A DNA stretch of 64,000 bases from Eudorina sp. 2006-703-Eu-15 (Eukaryota > Chlorophyta > Chlorophyceae > Chlamydomonadales > Volvocaceae): assembly GCA_003117195.1 (NCBI GenBank), contig BDSI01000020.1:1258120-1322119 (forward strand), given 5' to 3'. The notes beneath the pieces were generated by a model. It made no database searches. It had not been told where the DNA came from and worked only from the letters and a program-made list of their open reading frames with translations. Within the stretch, counting starts at the first letter, position 1, and the number at the start of each line of letters is the position of its first letter. Below, one piece after another: positions 12,382 through 33,182 of the stretch. The position numbers were made by a program, and so were the translations under genes.

Positions 12382-13390
12382 TCAGTGATAACGGGGATGA
12401 TAATCCAGTCAGGGAAGGAACACGAACAACTTCGCGAATGGCAGCGACGTGCAGTAGTTCGGCAGCCTTACTTGGACTGACGGATTGGAAGCGCTAGGCA
12501 TACAGGCTTAAAAGCCGCTGCACGTCCGCGGCAGCGCAAGCCATTGACGGTATGCTTGCAGCGCATCTGAAGAACCATTTTTAGGAGTGATCGATGCAAA
12601 GACCCAGGCAGTACAAGGTATGTAATTGACACGGGTTCAGCATTACTATTTATGTTTATTTTACATCATGTCTCAGTGATGTGCAAGTCAGTTGTCGTCG
12701 TTGTCCCGAGCACATACCGAAGATGCCCGAAATCACATGGAATGCACAGCCTGTCACGTCTGGTTGACAACGCATTTACCTAATCTACGATGTCGGACAT
12801 ACATTCCGCCTTACAACGCACACCGTGTTTACAGCGTCCCATGGAATCAAATAAGCCTCCGCAACGCCTGTTTGGCGTCCCAAACACACATGCACGTGCT
12901 CGGAAGTGGCTGATTTCAAAATTCAATGGAGTCTATTGTCGAAACGGGTGGGCGAACGGTGGCCTTGACGTCAGCGGCGACCGACACAAACTGCAGCGTT
13001 GGGCCACTGCTGTTGCGCGTGCGCGATGTCTGCACGGCCCAATTGGTCGGCGGCAGCGTGTGACCCTTGCTTCCGCAGCGCGAGAGCGCCCCTCCCCAGT
13101 TTCGCCGGAAGGCCCAATCCGCGTGTACCGGGTCCTGTTTTACATACGGTCACCTTAAATGACACGGAATACAGCCACCCCAACCTCCTGCCATGTCCGG
13201 CGCATACCCTCGGTGTGCTCATCATACGCGCAACCGATGTCGACCGGATCCATCCATCAGCCGGGGTCGGACGGGCTCGTGGACTGGCTCGCGCGTTCTG
13301 TCGCTGGGGGCTTATGAAACGCAGGAGGGGCACCTAGCCTGGGGGGTGGCTAGGGAGCCAGGGCGCGTGGCGAGATGTACGTTACGAGTG
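12382..13390. other. Intergenic upstream of the nuclease
   Basis: It holds the presumed nuclease promoter and 5' UTR. I see no other gene, conserved domain or RNA gene. The frames here are short and lack known motifs. Confidence 0.5.
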
Positions 13391-13399
13391 CGGGTGTGC

Positions 13400-15935
13400 G
13401 GGTGGGGTGTTTGACTCTCCGCAGCCCCACGAGCCACGACACGACACGGCACGGACATAGCCCCACCCCGGGGTCAGTCGGCGCCAGTTCACATTCCTCA
13501 GCGGGGGCAAGAAATACATATACACAGCTCAATCTCGACAAGGTGGAGCTTCTGGTTGTAGGGGCGGCGGACGAGTCGGGCACAGTCGCGTTGGGCGAGG
13601 GTCAGGACGTCGCGGGGTTGAGGATTGTTCACCGCGCCACTGCGCTTAACCTCCCTTTCACGAACCTGGGAAGGGACGCTGAACTGGACTGGAGGGCGCA
13701 CGGGGACAAGGTGAAAGAGCGCCTTCAGGCGCTATCGCGGCTATCCCTGTCGATATTCGGGAGGGCATCATCAGCGGCAGCATATGGACTGCAGCGAGTG
13801 ACGTGGCACATAGAGCACGGCGGATTACCGCCCCAGAGAGAGAGTGTGGCCTGGGAGAAGTTGGCGGCTCGCTTAATCGATGGAGGACTCGGCCCCGACG
13901 ACACAGAACGGAGGGCAACAGGGGTTCCCAAATCGCTGTTGGCAGGGCACCCGACGGGAGGAGGGTTTGGGGCCCTACCCCTGCTGGAGCACGCGCGGGC
14001 CAGATGGGCCGGGTGGGCGGTCCGCTTCGTCCTGGGACCCAAGGGCGGGGCAGACGCCCCGTGGCGGCGAATTCTGCTTGAGTTCCTACGTGGAGCGATA
14101 CCGGGCTTCGAACCCATCATGGCCTTGACGGCGCCCCATGCAGGACCATGGCTGGACTGCCCCGGACTACCGGAGGGAGTGAATCGGATAGCAAGGGCAC
14201 TGAGTGCCCTCCCGCCCGTGATCGATGTTGAGGCGGAGCCCCTGACCCCAGGGGGCTGGTGCTGGAATGCACCGCTGTGGGGCAACCCGCTATTACCACA
14301 CGGGCTGCAACTAGGCGAGCGACCGGGGCTCGAACATAGGCATGCCGCCCTTGCCAAATGCCTGTCACTGAGGACCATTGGGCATGCGGTTCGAGTGATA
14401 TCCCGGCTCCGGGACACGACGGACGGATGGGAGAGGAACTTGGACGCGAACCCCCCGACCGCCCGCACACAGCGCCAGCGTCGCCGGGGATGGGCAATGT
14501 TTGTTAGGGAATGCTTGGGGGTAGGAGCCGACGGGTGGCAGGAGTGGGACCGGTGGAGGGAGTGTGAGGCGGCCCTAGAAGCGCTCCGACAAGACATCCC
14601 ACCAGGGTGGTGGGAAGCCGCCGAGGGGTCCCTGGGGCCCACCGAGGCGACCCCCCCAGGGAGAGAGGAAGTCACGGAAATGCTGGTGAGGCGCATGGGG
14701 TGGAGGCTGCAAAACGGCCTCAAGGTGGCACTCCACGAGTACACCGTGCGGTATGGCACGACACTGCAGCTGCAAAGCCTGGGGGAGGCGAGGCGTGCGG
14801 CGCACACACGCTTTGTTTGCGAAGCGCTTGGGGTAGAGGATACTGCGCCAGAAGTGTCGAGGATGGTTTCCAAGGTAATAGAGAACATGCAGCGGATGTG
14901 GACGGAGACCAAGTGGGAAAACTCCAATAAGGAGGCGTATTGGCGACTGGCGGTTGATGGCATCCCAATGCTTGGTAACTCCCACATGAGGGGGCCGGCG
15001 GTGGCCCCTTGTGGATGCGGGACGTACCCCGGCGCCGGGGCGATACGGCCAACACCCAGGCAACACCATTTTTGGGGCTGTGGGGTGGCACAAGCGGTTG
15101 TCGCACAGATCGAGGCAAGGCTAGGGGTGAGCCTCCAAAGGCAGCAGGTGTGGCTCGCAACGCCCCCCGTGGGTGTGCAACAGTGTGTCTGGGACGTTGT
15201 CGTCTTGGCGGCAACCAGTGCCATGGAAACGGGCCGGCGAGCCCTGAGGGCCGACAGGTCCAGGAACGCGGGCGGGATCCCGGGGTCCTTAGGGGACGCT
15301 GAAGGGCTAGCCGCCCGGCGGGCAGTGGCAGACTTTTGGAGCCGGCTCTACGACTTCGCTGAGCTGGGAGTCCCAGTGAAAGGGTGGTCAGCGGTGGGGG
15401 CTACACACCCGATCCTGAAAGTGCAGGACGGTCGTCTTGTGTGCCGAGGCCCGGTTCCGTCAGGCCAGGATTCTTAAGCCCTGTAGGTACTCTGTCGTAA
15501 TAGACCGCGGGTGGTCAGGGCACTGACGCCCAGTGGAGCTATCGCTAGGTGTGGGCAGGTTTTTCGGCCCGGTGGGACCGTACGGGCAGGCCCCTGAATG
15601 GTGACTCGCGAGCCCCCGTGGCCTTCCAAGACTACGGGCCACCGCTGGAGAAGTGACCCCGCCTTGGTGGGGGTGGGGGTTCGCTAATAGGGGCGCCATG
15701 GTGGCTAACTCCCCCTGAGCGGGCTTTATCCCTTGCCATGGTTGGTTCTCAGGAACGGGGTGGTTCCCTGGTAGTGTGGGCACGGGGAGTGTTTCGGTGC
15801 ACTTGGGGAGCCTGTCCGGAGCGCCATGGTGGCGTTAGTTCATTTAGGCAGTGTATGGTGAGGAAGCCTCGGCTGTCGCCGGGGCTGTCACCGATGACCC
15901 GCGGGGTCCGCTGTAACATCCTAATAATAATACAC
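13400..15935 (+). mobile_element. 5'-truncated non-LTR retrotransposon (LINE)
   Basis: A 700-codon open frame (13375-15477) encodes the region after the reverse-transcriptase core: KVELLVVGAADESG, SRLSLSIFGRASSAAAYGLQ and GGFGALPLLEHARARWAGW. It ends with a Cys/His finger region (KEAYWRLAVDGIP ... CGCG ... HHFWGCG ... VWDVVVLAA), the arrangement seen at the C-terminus of plant and algal LINE ORF2. The 450-bp 3' UTR ends CCGCTGTAACATCC followed by TAATAATAAT. The endonuclease and catalytic RT motif (YADD-type) are absent, so it cannot move alone. The long undisturbed frame implies recent insertion. The exact 5' edge is unclear (13.4-13.5 kb). The remaining copies in the window are much shorter. 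Confidence 0.85.
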
Positions 15936-18160
15936 ACACACACACATGACTCAGTTTTCTTTTACAGACACATGGACATCTCGCTAAACACACGGACACA
16001 ATATCCGCAGCTACTGTGGCCTTGTATGCAAGATGCACAACCAGCACGAGCCCACATCACGATGGTGGGTGTTACCGCGCACTGCCCCCACCCACCCGCA
16101 CATCAGATCCCCGTTCCCCACCCCCCGCCACAAACGCGACTACGGACGAGGCCCGGTGGTTGAGACAGCCATTAAGCATGTCATCCATGCAATCAGTTGG
16201 AGGCCCATCACTTTCACCGGCCGCACCCAGGGCTGCCCCTACCTCCCTAGATAGGACCTGCTGCCGGTCCCGGGCCCCCCCGACGGATCATCAGTTCAAC
16301 CCGGCGCGCGGCCGCTCCCCCTTAATGTCAACAAAGACAGCGAAATCGCGGCCGCTCCCCCACCTACTGTTCAGGCTCCGGGTCCTAGCGGACTCCCCGC
16401 CTGCAGGGCACCCGGGGCTGCCCGTACGGCACCAAAGCTGTCACCGCTGGCAGGCTGGGTGCGGATCGCAGCACCTGCCCGACGCCTCTTTCCGCTCCAC
16501 TCGCTTTCCTTCCACCCTCCCAAGGGACCCGGGCAGGTGTCGATGCAGGTATGCGCACACCCTTCCAACTGCAAACCCCGAAGTTCAGGGCCGGTAGGCG
16601 TCCCACTGCAGCCAGGGGGCTGGGCCGTTCCGTTCCGCACGCTCACATACATACACACACGCATCCATCGGGTCGGGTCGGGCGGATTTGGGGCATAAGC
16701 GCATAACACGCATCCGTATTGGTGTCTGGGCCAAACGCGTATAGCTGTCTGTGCCCCGACATCGACTCAAGCACATGTGACTTTAACCGTGATTACTCCC
16801 CCAACGCCGCCAACGAGGTCATCCCGAAGCAAGTGAGCAATCAACGCCATCAACGTTACCGCTCCCTGGGACCGGAGATCCGTACTGCTCCCTGAGACCG
16901 GAGATCCTTACCGCCCCCTGGGACCGCAGATCCGTAAAACTAATGCCAGACATCGCAGATCCCACCACCTCGCCTTCTCCTGAACCACAATCCCGCGGCT
17001 CCAGCCCCGCAGCCCGATGGATGCGACGAAACGACATGAGCTGTTGCGCCCAATATCCGATCGGTAGGTTAGTATGCGGCTGGCATGCCGCGTCAGCGAA
17101 GGCGCTTCATGCCCCGACAAACAGCTCAACACGTTTTAAAAGCATTCCTGGGCGGCCGAAATCGGAGGGCGGCCTGGCACAGTGCAACGTATAGACTATG
17201 AAGGCGTGCAAGAACAAAAACACGCGCGCCCGCGTCTGTCGACCGCGTTCCGTGAAGGCCCCAAAATCGTTTGGCGTGACAGTGCCGGCATTTCTTCCGA
17301 CGTACAGACTTCCAAGACATGACCACGCGCAAGGGTGGGTGGGCCAGGGTAGCTGCCCCGGCCAGCGTCACGCCCGGCCAGATATGTAACGAACGCGCGC
17401 ACGCGCTCACATTTACACGTGCACACACAAGAATGCACACCGCGAAGGAGGAGGAGCCGTACGACGGGCCCCGATGCTCCAGGGGCATCACAACGCCTAC
17501 GTCGAGGGCCTCGGCGGGAGGAAGGGATGAGAGCGCAGGAGCGCCTGAAGCCCGGGGAGGGGATCCCGCCCCGACCCCTTGGCCCCAACCCTTAAGGGTC
17601 CCCACACCCCGCCAGAGGGTCCCCTCAGTATCCCCGCCCTCAGTACCCCCGGCCCTCAGTCCCCCGGCCCTCAGTACCAGGGGCCGTTGAGAGCACAGCT
17701 CACACCCCCGTGACCCCATGCCAACTCAAGTCCACCCCCACCCCAGATCCCTCCAAGCGGCTCCATCGCAGCCCGGGAGGTGAGCCCCCGAGTGCGCCAC
17801 CAACAGCTCCACAGGGACCACAGCGGAGGCACCCCAGGCCCTGGAACGATTAGCGCACGGGTAGCGCCGGGGATGCGTCATCATTGACGCAGGAGGCCCC
17901 GCCGGGCCCCAACCAGGCGCACGTCTTCACCCTCTCCAGCCAAAAGTCCGGACCAGCCATCGAGACCCCAGTTCCCCAGCTGCGGGCGCTGTGAGCTCCC
18001 CCCCCCCGCGGCGGACCCGCAGGCCAGAGGTGTGGTGTACAAGAAGACTGACGCCGCGAGAAGCGAAGTCCAGCTTGGCAGGTGATGCTGCAGGCCAGAG
18101 GTGTGCGTGTGTGTGTGTGTGTGCTTGTGCGTGTGCGGAGTAAGAACCACCGTGCACTGG
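15936..18160. other. Gene-poor stretch including the SnRK1 3' UTR
   Basis: A CA run follows the LINE tail. Next comes GC-rich sequence without recognisable coding motifs, a 27-bp tandem repeat (16862-16936) and a 15-bp CCCTCAGTA-type repeat (17613-17690). A minus-strand TGTAA at 17413-17417 could end the SnRK1 transcript (3' UTR about 745 nt). Confidence 0.5.
16862..16936. repeat. 27-bp tandem repeat, about 3 copies
   Basis: Three near-identical units of the form CCCTGGGACCGGAGATCCGT followed by a variable ACTG/CCGC spacer. No coding role is seen. Confidence 0.8.
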
Positions 18161-25885
<7,725 letters not shown>

Positions 25886-28563
25886 CCTCTGATTCAGATG
25901 CAAAACCTCCGATAATTGTGATTATGATTTACTCCAGTTCTGAAGCGCAGCCCCTGTCCCAATGTGTACAGTCAGCAAGCTTTCATGTGCAATATTTATG
26001 CTATACTAAGTCAAATATGACGTCAGTAACTTAGCATGTCTATTGTGGGCAAGAGGCAAGCCGTCCATTAGCGGTGAGGTTTCCGACGACGGACCATTCT
26101 TGAAGAACACGGTGCATGAGCGGTAACAGCAGTAAAGTGTAAGTCAACAATAAGGCTTTTAAGACAGCTGTAAACGTTTGCCATGCTTCCAGTCGGAGAA
26201 GACGCTGACGAGGATTACCGTACGACATTTCACAAAAAACGAACAACCGATTCACTCAATACAGCGATATCTTGCACATGTGCAGGCTTGTATAGTACTT
26301 GGACATTTTGGCAATGACGTATTACGCATTGGCGCGGACAGCCTTGCCGGCCGTCCAGAGTCGACTCCTGCCATGTTTTGCACGCTGAACCACTCCGCGG
26401 TCGTTCCCAAGCTACGGAAAGCAACGCTGAAGCACAAAACCCTACCGAGGCCAGCGCCCATTGGCCGCCCTAGCACCGCTTAGGCCAGCCCCACCCTTGA
26501 TCAAATCACTGCCATTTCCCACTTGCCCGACACGGCCCCATCCCCTCTCCAGCTGACGCATCGCCCGGCGAGCCATGTGGTTGATTCCACACAGGCCAGA
26601 GAAACACGCAGGAACCAGCTACACAGAATGGGTACTCCGGATGCATCCATGGTGGGCCCTATCTGCCCAAAACGCGTTACCGCTCCCGTGACCTTCGCCC
26701 CGCTGAATGACGTACGCTGCGTCGCACCCCGACCGACATGCGCCGCGCCGCGCGCGACTACTGCCTGTGTGCGCGGTGCAGGTTAGGTGCGAGAATGTCC
26801 TACGGCCCACGGATCGTCTAGTTAGCTAGCCGCGCAGGTAGATCCGCGAGGGTCTTTTTGTTCCCTCGCTCAGCGCAGTATGTGGAGTTGGCGCGTTGAT
26901 CGATAGCAGTCCTGTTTGTAAGTGTGTGTGCAGGGCGCGTGGAGGCGGATGTCTTCGCCTCGGCCGTCGCCTTCGCGTTCGCGCGGACGGACGGACGGAC
27001 GGTGTCTAGGGCCGTTCGTTCGGCTCGCGGAGACCTCCCCTGCGGCCCTGACATCGTGGACAGCATGAAGAGGCGTTCTCACTATCACAAAATATTCGGC
27101 TGTTTTATGGCTGCGTGATGTAATGTAACCGTTACAATGGCTCAAGCTCTTACACTTGCAGGGCCCTTCGCTCGCTTCAACCCTCCGCTACCGGTTGGCG
27201 ATTCGTACTGCGGATGGCGTAGCTAGCGCCGCGAGAGCCTACGACAACGAACGAACGCCAGTCGTACACCAGGCGGCCGAACGCCAGGCCAGGAAATCTC
27301 CGCACCAGCCGCGCGGCCTCGTCCGCCACACATCATATTCACCAACAAACTCGATTGACATATATAGGGCCCCACGCCCCCATTATTCTGTTGCCTACAC
27401 GTCGCCGTCAATCGCGACCCATCGGTTGCAGCCGCCGCGCTGCAGGACAGGTGCACGTCATTCACACCACCTAACAACCTGACAGCCGACCTGTCTGCTG
27501 CCTGTCTAGCAAGCGCCTCTGGCGCTCCCCGGCACCCGCGGTGCCGCACCTTCTCATCGGCGCCACACGCACATTGAGCTGCTGGTACGAAGGTCAACAT
27601 TTTACCGGGCACGACAATCCTGCCCTCTGCTGCTCGGTCTGATACCTGCCGGGACACAAGCGTCAGGCCGCTGCTGGATCCACGTTCGGGTGACCAACTG
27701 ATGAACCGAACGTTGCGGCACACCTGCACACGCACGTGAACAGCACGCGGCTGCGGCCGCCTCTTGTGACCCACGGGCCAGCGCGTTTCCGCCGCGCCCC
27801 CGATCGACGGAGCAGGACACCCATACGAAACTCCGCTGCAGGACCTGTTGCAGCATTAATCCATTCAAGATATTAAAGAGATCATCAAAGAGACGTAAGT
27901 GAAATGAACGGAAAGTTGTATGTGCCGGCCGGGAATGTTGATGCAAAAATGAGGGCTGTGCTATATCACCGGTACATGTTACCTTGGGCTGATAAATCAT
28001 ATATTTTTCGCTTGCGTTCGCATCGCACCAACAGCCGGCCGCGTCACCGACTTCCGGCCTTCATTCGCCGGCGCGAGGGCGAGGGCGAGCGGCGAGGGCG
28101 GAATCAGTCCTCAATTTTCCCAGGGCTAGGCGTCAACCCAGCCAGTTTCCTACCACAGCTCACCGACTGAAAGTTGAAGTTTTTTAACAATATGATCCCG
28201 AGAATCTCCGCCACCGTGCTTGGGTCCCTCCGCAGGGAGCCGCGCCGCAGCCTCTCGTGACGCCTTTCAGCAGCAGCAGCAGGTGCAGCAGCACATCCCT
28301 TCCACTGCCCGTGGAGAAGTGTTATCCAACTACGTCGTGCTTTGTAACGCGCTCTAACTGCACTGGCCGTGCACATCCCATCCAGTTGAGGAGACGCGTC
28401 ACTCGCGTCGCAAACCCGAACCAAAGCAGACCGCAACGAAGTTGTGCGGGCGGGTCGGCGGGGCCGGACAGAAGTGTGGGCGGGAGGGCACACATTGCAG
28501 CGCGCTCGGGCACCTCGGCGATCGACTTGCTCGCACGGGAGGCGTACGTCAATCCGCCCGAAG
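25886..28563. promoter_or_regulatory. Shared divergent upstream region of SnRK1 and the ABCG gene
   Basis: The two genes start at 25885 (minus) and 28564 (plus) and face away from each other. The 2.7 kb between them shows no supported coding exon, so it should hold both promoters and 5' UTRs. I see no certain TATA box. A short CGGA repeat lies at 26989-27003. Confidence 0.55.
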
Positions 28564-31500
28564 GATGCCGTTCTTGGGCTTGGGGAGAGTCGCTGCCGCG
28601 GCCGGCGGCGGTCATAAGGCCTCTGTAGCGCTGTCGCGGCGGCGGCGACGGCGGCGTCTCGCGGCCGGTGGATTCGGCGCCACACTCCTGGCCGCGCTGC
28701 TGGCGGTCTCCGCGGGTGTGGCGTCTTCGACGCGGCGGCTCGCCGCCGCTGGCGATGCAGGCAGTGGCGGCGGCGCCGCCCCCGGGACGACGTCGACGGC
28801 GGCGCCGCCTGTTCCCGGGAGCAGCCTGGAGGTGCAGCTGGGCGGTGCGACGAGCCCGTCGGTGGCGCAGTGCCCGGCGGTGTCACTGTACGACGGCGCC
28901 GCCACCGCGGCCGCCGTCGCGAGCGAGGTCAACGGCACGGCGTCCGTCGCCAGCACCAACTCTTGGTGTTCGTGCTCACCTGGTGAGTGGGCTCCATTTG
29001 TTTGCTGCACTGCAGTACAGCAAAGAGAGGTCGGCCGGCGCACGGGTTCTTGACCTGCATCACCTGGGGGTAGGGTAGGGCGGGACAGGGCGGGGCGGGG
29101 CAGGGCGATACATACGCGTGTGGTCGTCTGGGATGTGCGTGACGCGGGGTGCTCGGAGCTTATGAGGGCCACCTAGTAGGACTACGGGCCCACCTTGTAA
29201 CGACTACACAAAGTAGGAACTGGCGTTCGGCCTGTGCGCATGCGCACTTCACGTGACACGGGCGGACGGCATGGCGGGCACGGGCGCAGTCGGGCGGGCG
29301 GCGGTGGGCGGACTTGGGCGCGCATCGCACCGGGCCGCTCAAGGCGTGCGCTGCTGCCTGCCGCCCACATGACACTAGAGATAGATACTCCCAGCGCCTG
29401 GAAGCGCCGTACAGAGGTCCCCCCACACGTCATTGGGTCGAGCCGTCACATTCCACTCCGCCCCGGACCTCTGCTCTGGCAGCGGCGCATACAAATATGT
29501 GTACAACGTTCCTAAATCCAAGTCCGCCCCGCCCCGCTTCTCCCCCGCGCTTACCGCTTACCCATCGCGGGCTTCCCTGCGCCATCTCCTCGCGCTGGGT
29601 CAACTCACCGTCCTGCGCTTCGCGGCCCTCGCTGCTCGCTCCCCCGCCCTCCGCCCTCCGCCCTCCGCAGGCTGGACGGGTGCGGCCTGCTCGCGCTGCG
29701 ACCCGGCAGCGCCGCTGGCGTGCGCCTCGGTCGTACCCATCGACCCGCAGGCCTCCTGCGTGTCGTCCCTGTCGTACACCAACAACACGCTGTACAAGAT
29801 CTACAGCTGCAACGTGGCCTCCTCCATGACGCGCTTCCTGTTGTCTCTGGAGGTGAGGACAGCGGGCAGGGCGGGTCTATATCTATCCACGGCGGGGAAT
29901 TGTTATCAAGAAATAAGGATGTTACAGTGGACCCCGCGGGTCATCTGTGACAGCCAAAGCGGAAGGTTGCTGGATGGAGGGTCTGGGGGGATGGCTGGAA
30001 GGCGTCTCACCCAAGCCGTTGGGTAGGCCCCGGGGTCCGGGCCGGGCCGTATATCTGGGCCTTCGTTCCAGCTTCCAGGTGTACTGCGACGTCGAAGGGG
30101 TCGGAAGGGCCGCGGTGGGGTTGATGTCGCGCGGTACGGCATGGGTGTTCCACTGCGTACTGCGAAGCACCGTACAGCACGTGCGAGGCAGGCATAGGTT
30201 GCGGAGCGGAGACGCACGGCAACAAAGGCATGGACCACGGAGGGGAAGTTTGAGGGGCTGGCGGTGTGTTGGGGTGGGACAGGAAGGGGTGGCACGGCAA
30301 GGGCAAGGGGAAAGACAAGGCCAAGGCCAAGGGCAAGGGCAATGCGGGGTATCGCACCATAGCGAATCAGCTGCCAACAGATCCTCTTGACGCCCCTGCT
30401 TTCCGCTCCGTTCCGCACCGCCAACTTTCGTACGGCAGTCGTACTGCAGTACATTGCCGGTGTCGCCGCTGCTTCCGGCGTACGAGTCGCTCAGCCGCCA
30501 GCTCAACATCACGGGTTTCGACATGCAGCGCTACGACACGGCCGCCGCTGCCCAGGCCAGCGGTCAGAACAGTTCGAGCCCGGCCGGAAACGTCACCGCA
30601 GATGGCAACGCCACTGCCGCCGCCGTCGCCGCCGGGGGCCCGTTGGTCGTATCATCGCCGTACTGCATGGTGGCGATACGCGGCGGCAGTTACTTCACAA
30701 ACGGCGTGCTTCAGTGCGTGGGACTTGGCTGCAGCTTCGTCGAAGGGAGCCAGTCGTACACGTACGTGAGGGCACGGGCGGGACGGACCCATGGGTCGGT
30801 GGCGGCGGGGGGCTGCTGCAGCGGAGGCGCGCCCGGGCCAGCTACCTGCCAGTGGGGCCACGGCAGTCACCTCTTTTGCGGGCTCCCCGTACCCCAGTTC
30901 GCTTCTCTCCTCATGTGTGATTTCATTATTATTATTATTATTAAGGATGTTACATTGATTTGTGACACTTTCAGAAGTGTTACATACTGGTATCCCGAAT
31001 CGTAATCGGTATGTGCTGGACAGTGGTGCCCCGCGTGATTGGGCCCCCCGCCAAGACATCGGCGTCGTGCTCCCTGCGATGCCGCCGGCACAATGCACTC
31101 TTCCTGCGTGTCATGATCTACAATACTCCGCACTGGTGAGGGGCTACCAGGCTTACAGCGGACCCCACAGCGGTCGACCCTCGACCGACCCACCGTCCAC
31201 CGGCTGGATCAAGGACGGAGCCACACGCGACTTGCTGACCCGCGGGTCAGGGCGCCAGCCACACAGGGCCCTTCCCGCCCGCTCCGCGCTTCGGGTGCCC
31301 GTCGGCTGCCCCCTCCAGTCCGTCGGCCTGTCCGGGTATAGTCAGTTACTAGCCCCAGCCTCCCAACACCAGGCGCTGCTTCTCCTCTCCTCCCCTCTCC
31401 GCTTTTTCCTCTCCCCTCCCCAGTAGTAAAAATATGTCGACCAATTTCCTATACTCCCCTCCCCTCCCCTCCCCTCCGCTACCCAGTTGCACCGGCGGCA

Positions 31501-33147
31501 TGCGCTGCGGCTGCCCTCCCCCGGACCCCAAAGCCGCCGCCGCGGGCGCACCCGCCAGCTTAGACTACTGCGGCGACAAGATGAGATCCCTGGTGGGCAG
31601 CGCCGGGTCATCCTTCTCGCTGGACTGCCCGGAGGGAGGCGGCCAGGACGCAGCCGCCGGTCAGGATGGCGGCGGCGGCGGCGGCGGGTGCTCGCTGTCC
31701 ATCGACGGCATGCCCTTCGCGGTGCCCCTGACCTGCAGCCCCAACGAGTGCCGGACCGCGGCGGCGGCGGCGGTGGTAGCGGCGGCGCTGAGCAGCGGGG
31801 GCCCGCCGCCGCCGCCGCCCGTACAGGACTGGGTGCCGCTGGCTGCAGGTGCGCTGTTTACGGCCACGCACTCGTATAGGGATCCGTTTGATGTCCGTTT
31901 GGTTTGTTTCCCGGGCGACAAAGATGGTGTTGCAAGCCGCGGTGAGGAGGCTGCGGCCCGGGTCACCGATGACCCGCGGGGTCCACTCTCCACTGTAACA
32001 TCAGCAATAATCAAACCCTAGACCAGAGGACACATCGTTGACACCAATTTGTCCACCGCCGTTCAATTTGTTCACGCAGTCGGCGGCGCGTACGGCAGCT
32101 GAGCGTCCCCACTCGCCTGACGGGCTCGCCTGTCTACCAATGTCTTATGTCCCCACTCGCCTGACGGGCAGGCACACAAGTGGCGGCCACCCTACGATGT
32201 ATTTATCCATCCCCGCTACTCGCGTCCCCCCGTGGCCCGTGCAGCTGTCCCGCTGATGGCGGTGTTGGTGTTGGGTGTGGCCATGGCGGTGGGGCTCCTG
32301 GCCCACCGGCACCAATTCTCCGCCGTCTGGAGTCGGTACGGCAAGTACGACAGTATCAAGAGCCGGTACGGCGACGGTGACGATGACGACGACGACGCAC
32401 GAGAGGGCAGTCCGTTGTTCGGGAAGGTCCCCGAGCTGGGCCCGAAGGCGGCCGCTGTTAAAACCGATGGCGGCGACGGCAGTAGCCATGGCGGCCTCAC
32501 GAGGTCTCTACGAACCGCTACGTACGGCAACAACGACAGTGGCAGTAGCAACAAGAACAGCAGCGGCAGTAGCAGCAGCACTACTGGCAACGGCCCCGCC
32601 GCTGGCGCCTCCGGCGGCCGCACTGCCCGCGTCGTCAAACGCACCGCCCTGACCTTCGACAACATCTCCGTACACGTGCCGTACAGTCGGTTCACCTTCC
32701 TCGGCGGGCGCGCCCCCCACCACCACCCGCACGACGAGCCGACGATGGCAAGGGGCTTCACGGACTGTACGGAGGAGGGTACGGCACGGAGCGTCGCCGG
32801 CAGCGACGGCCACAGCGACAGCAGCGGCGGCCGCCGCCAGCATCTGACCGGGTGCTGGGGCAGGGGGCGGGCCGAAGTTACCAGGCGCGGCGGAGGCGAT
32901 ACCCCACCGGCCGGCAGCGATGGGGATGAGGGAGACATGGAGCAGCCCCACCTGGCCAGGTACACGTCGCAGCTGCCGATACGGCGGGCGGAGGCCACGA
33001 GGTGTGCCGGCGGGCGGCGGCGCGAGTGGCGGCAGATCCTGCACCGCGTTTCAGGTGGGGGCTGGGGTGTCAGGTGGGGCTCCAACGGAGGTGTCTCCGG
33101 GTTTCTCCAAGTCGCAGCAGGAGGTGGCGCCGCCGGCGTCGGCGTCA

Positions 33148-33182
<35 letters not shown>

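Noticed and set aside
13375..15477. 700-codon open frame as a host gene
   Set aside because: Its sequence is the post-RT and Cys/His region of a LINE, repeated in part at 3079-3694, with the LINE 3' UTR following.
28612..29172. Antisense open frame opposite ABCG exon 1
   Set aside because: It is a shadow of the GC-rich coding exon; the plus strand gives phase-consistent splicing and ABCG order.
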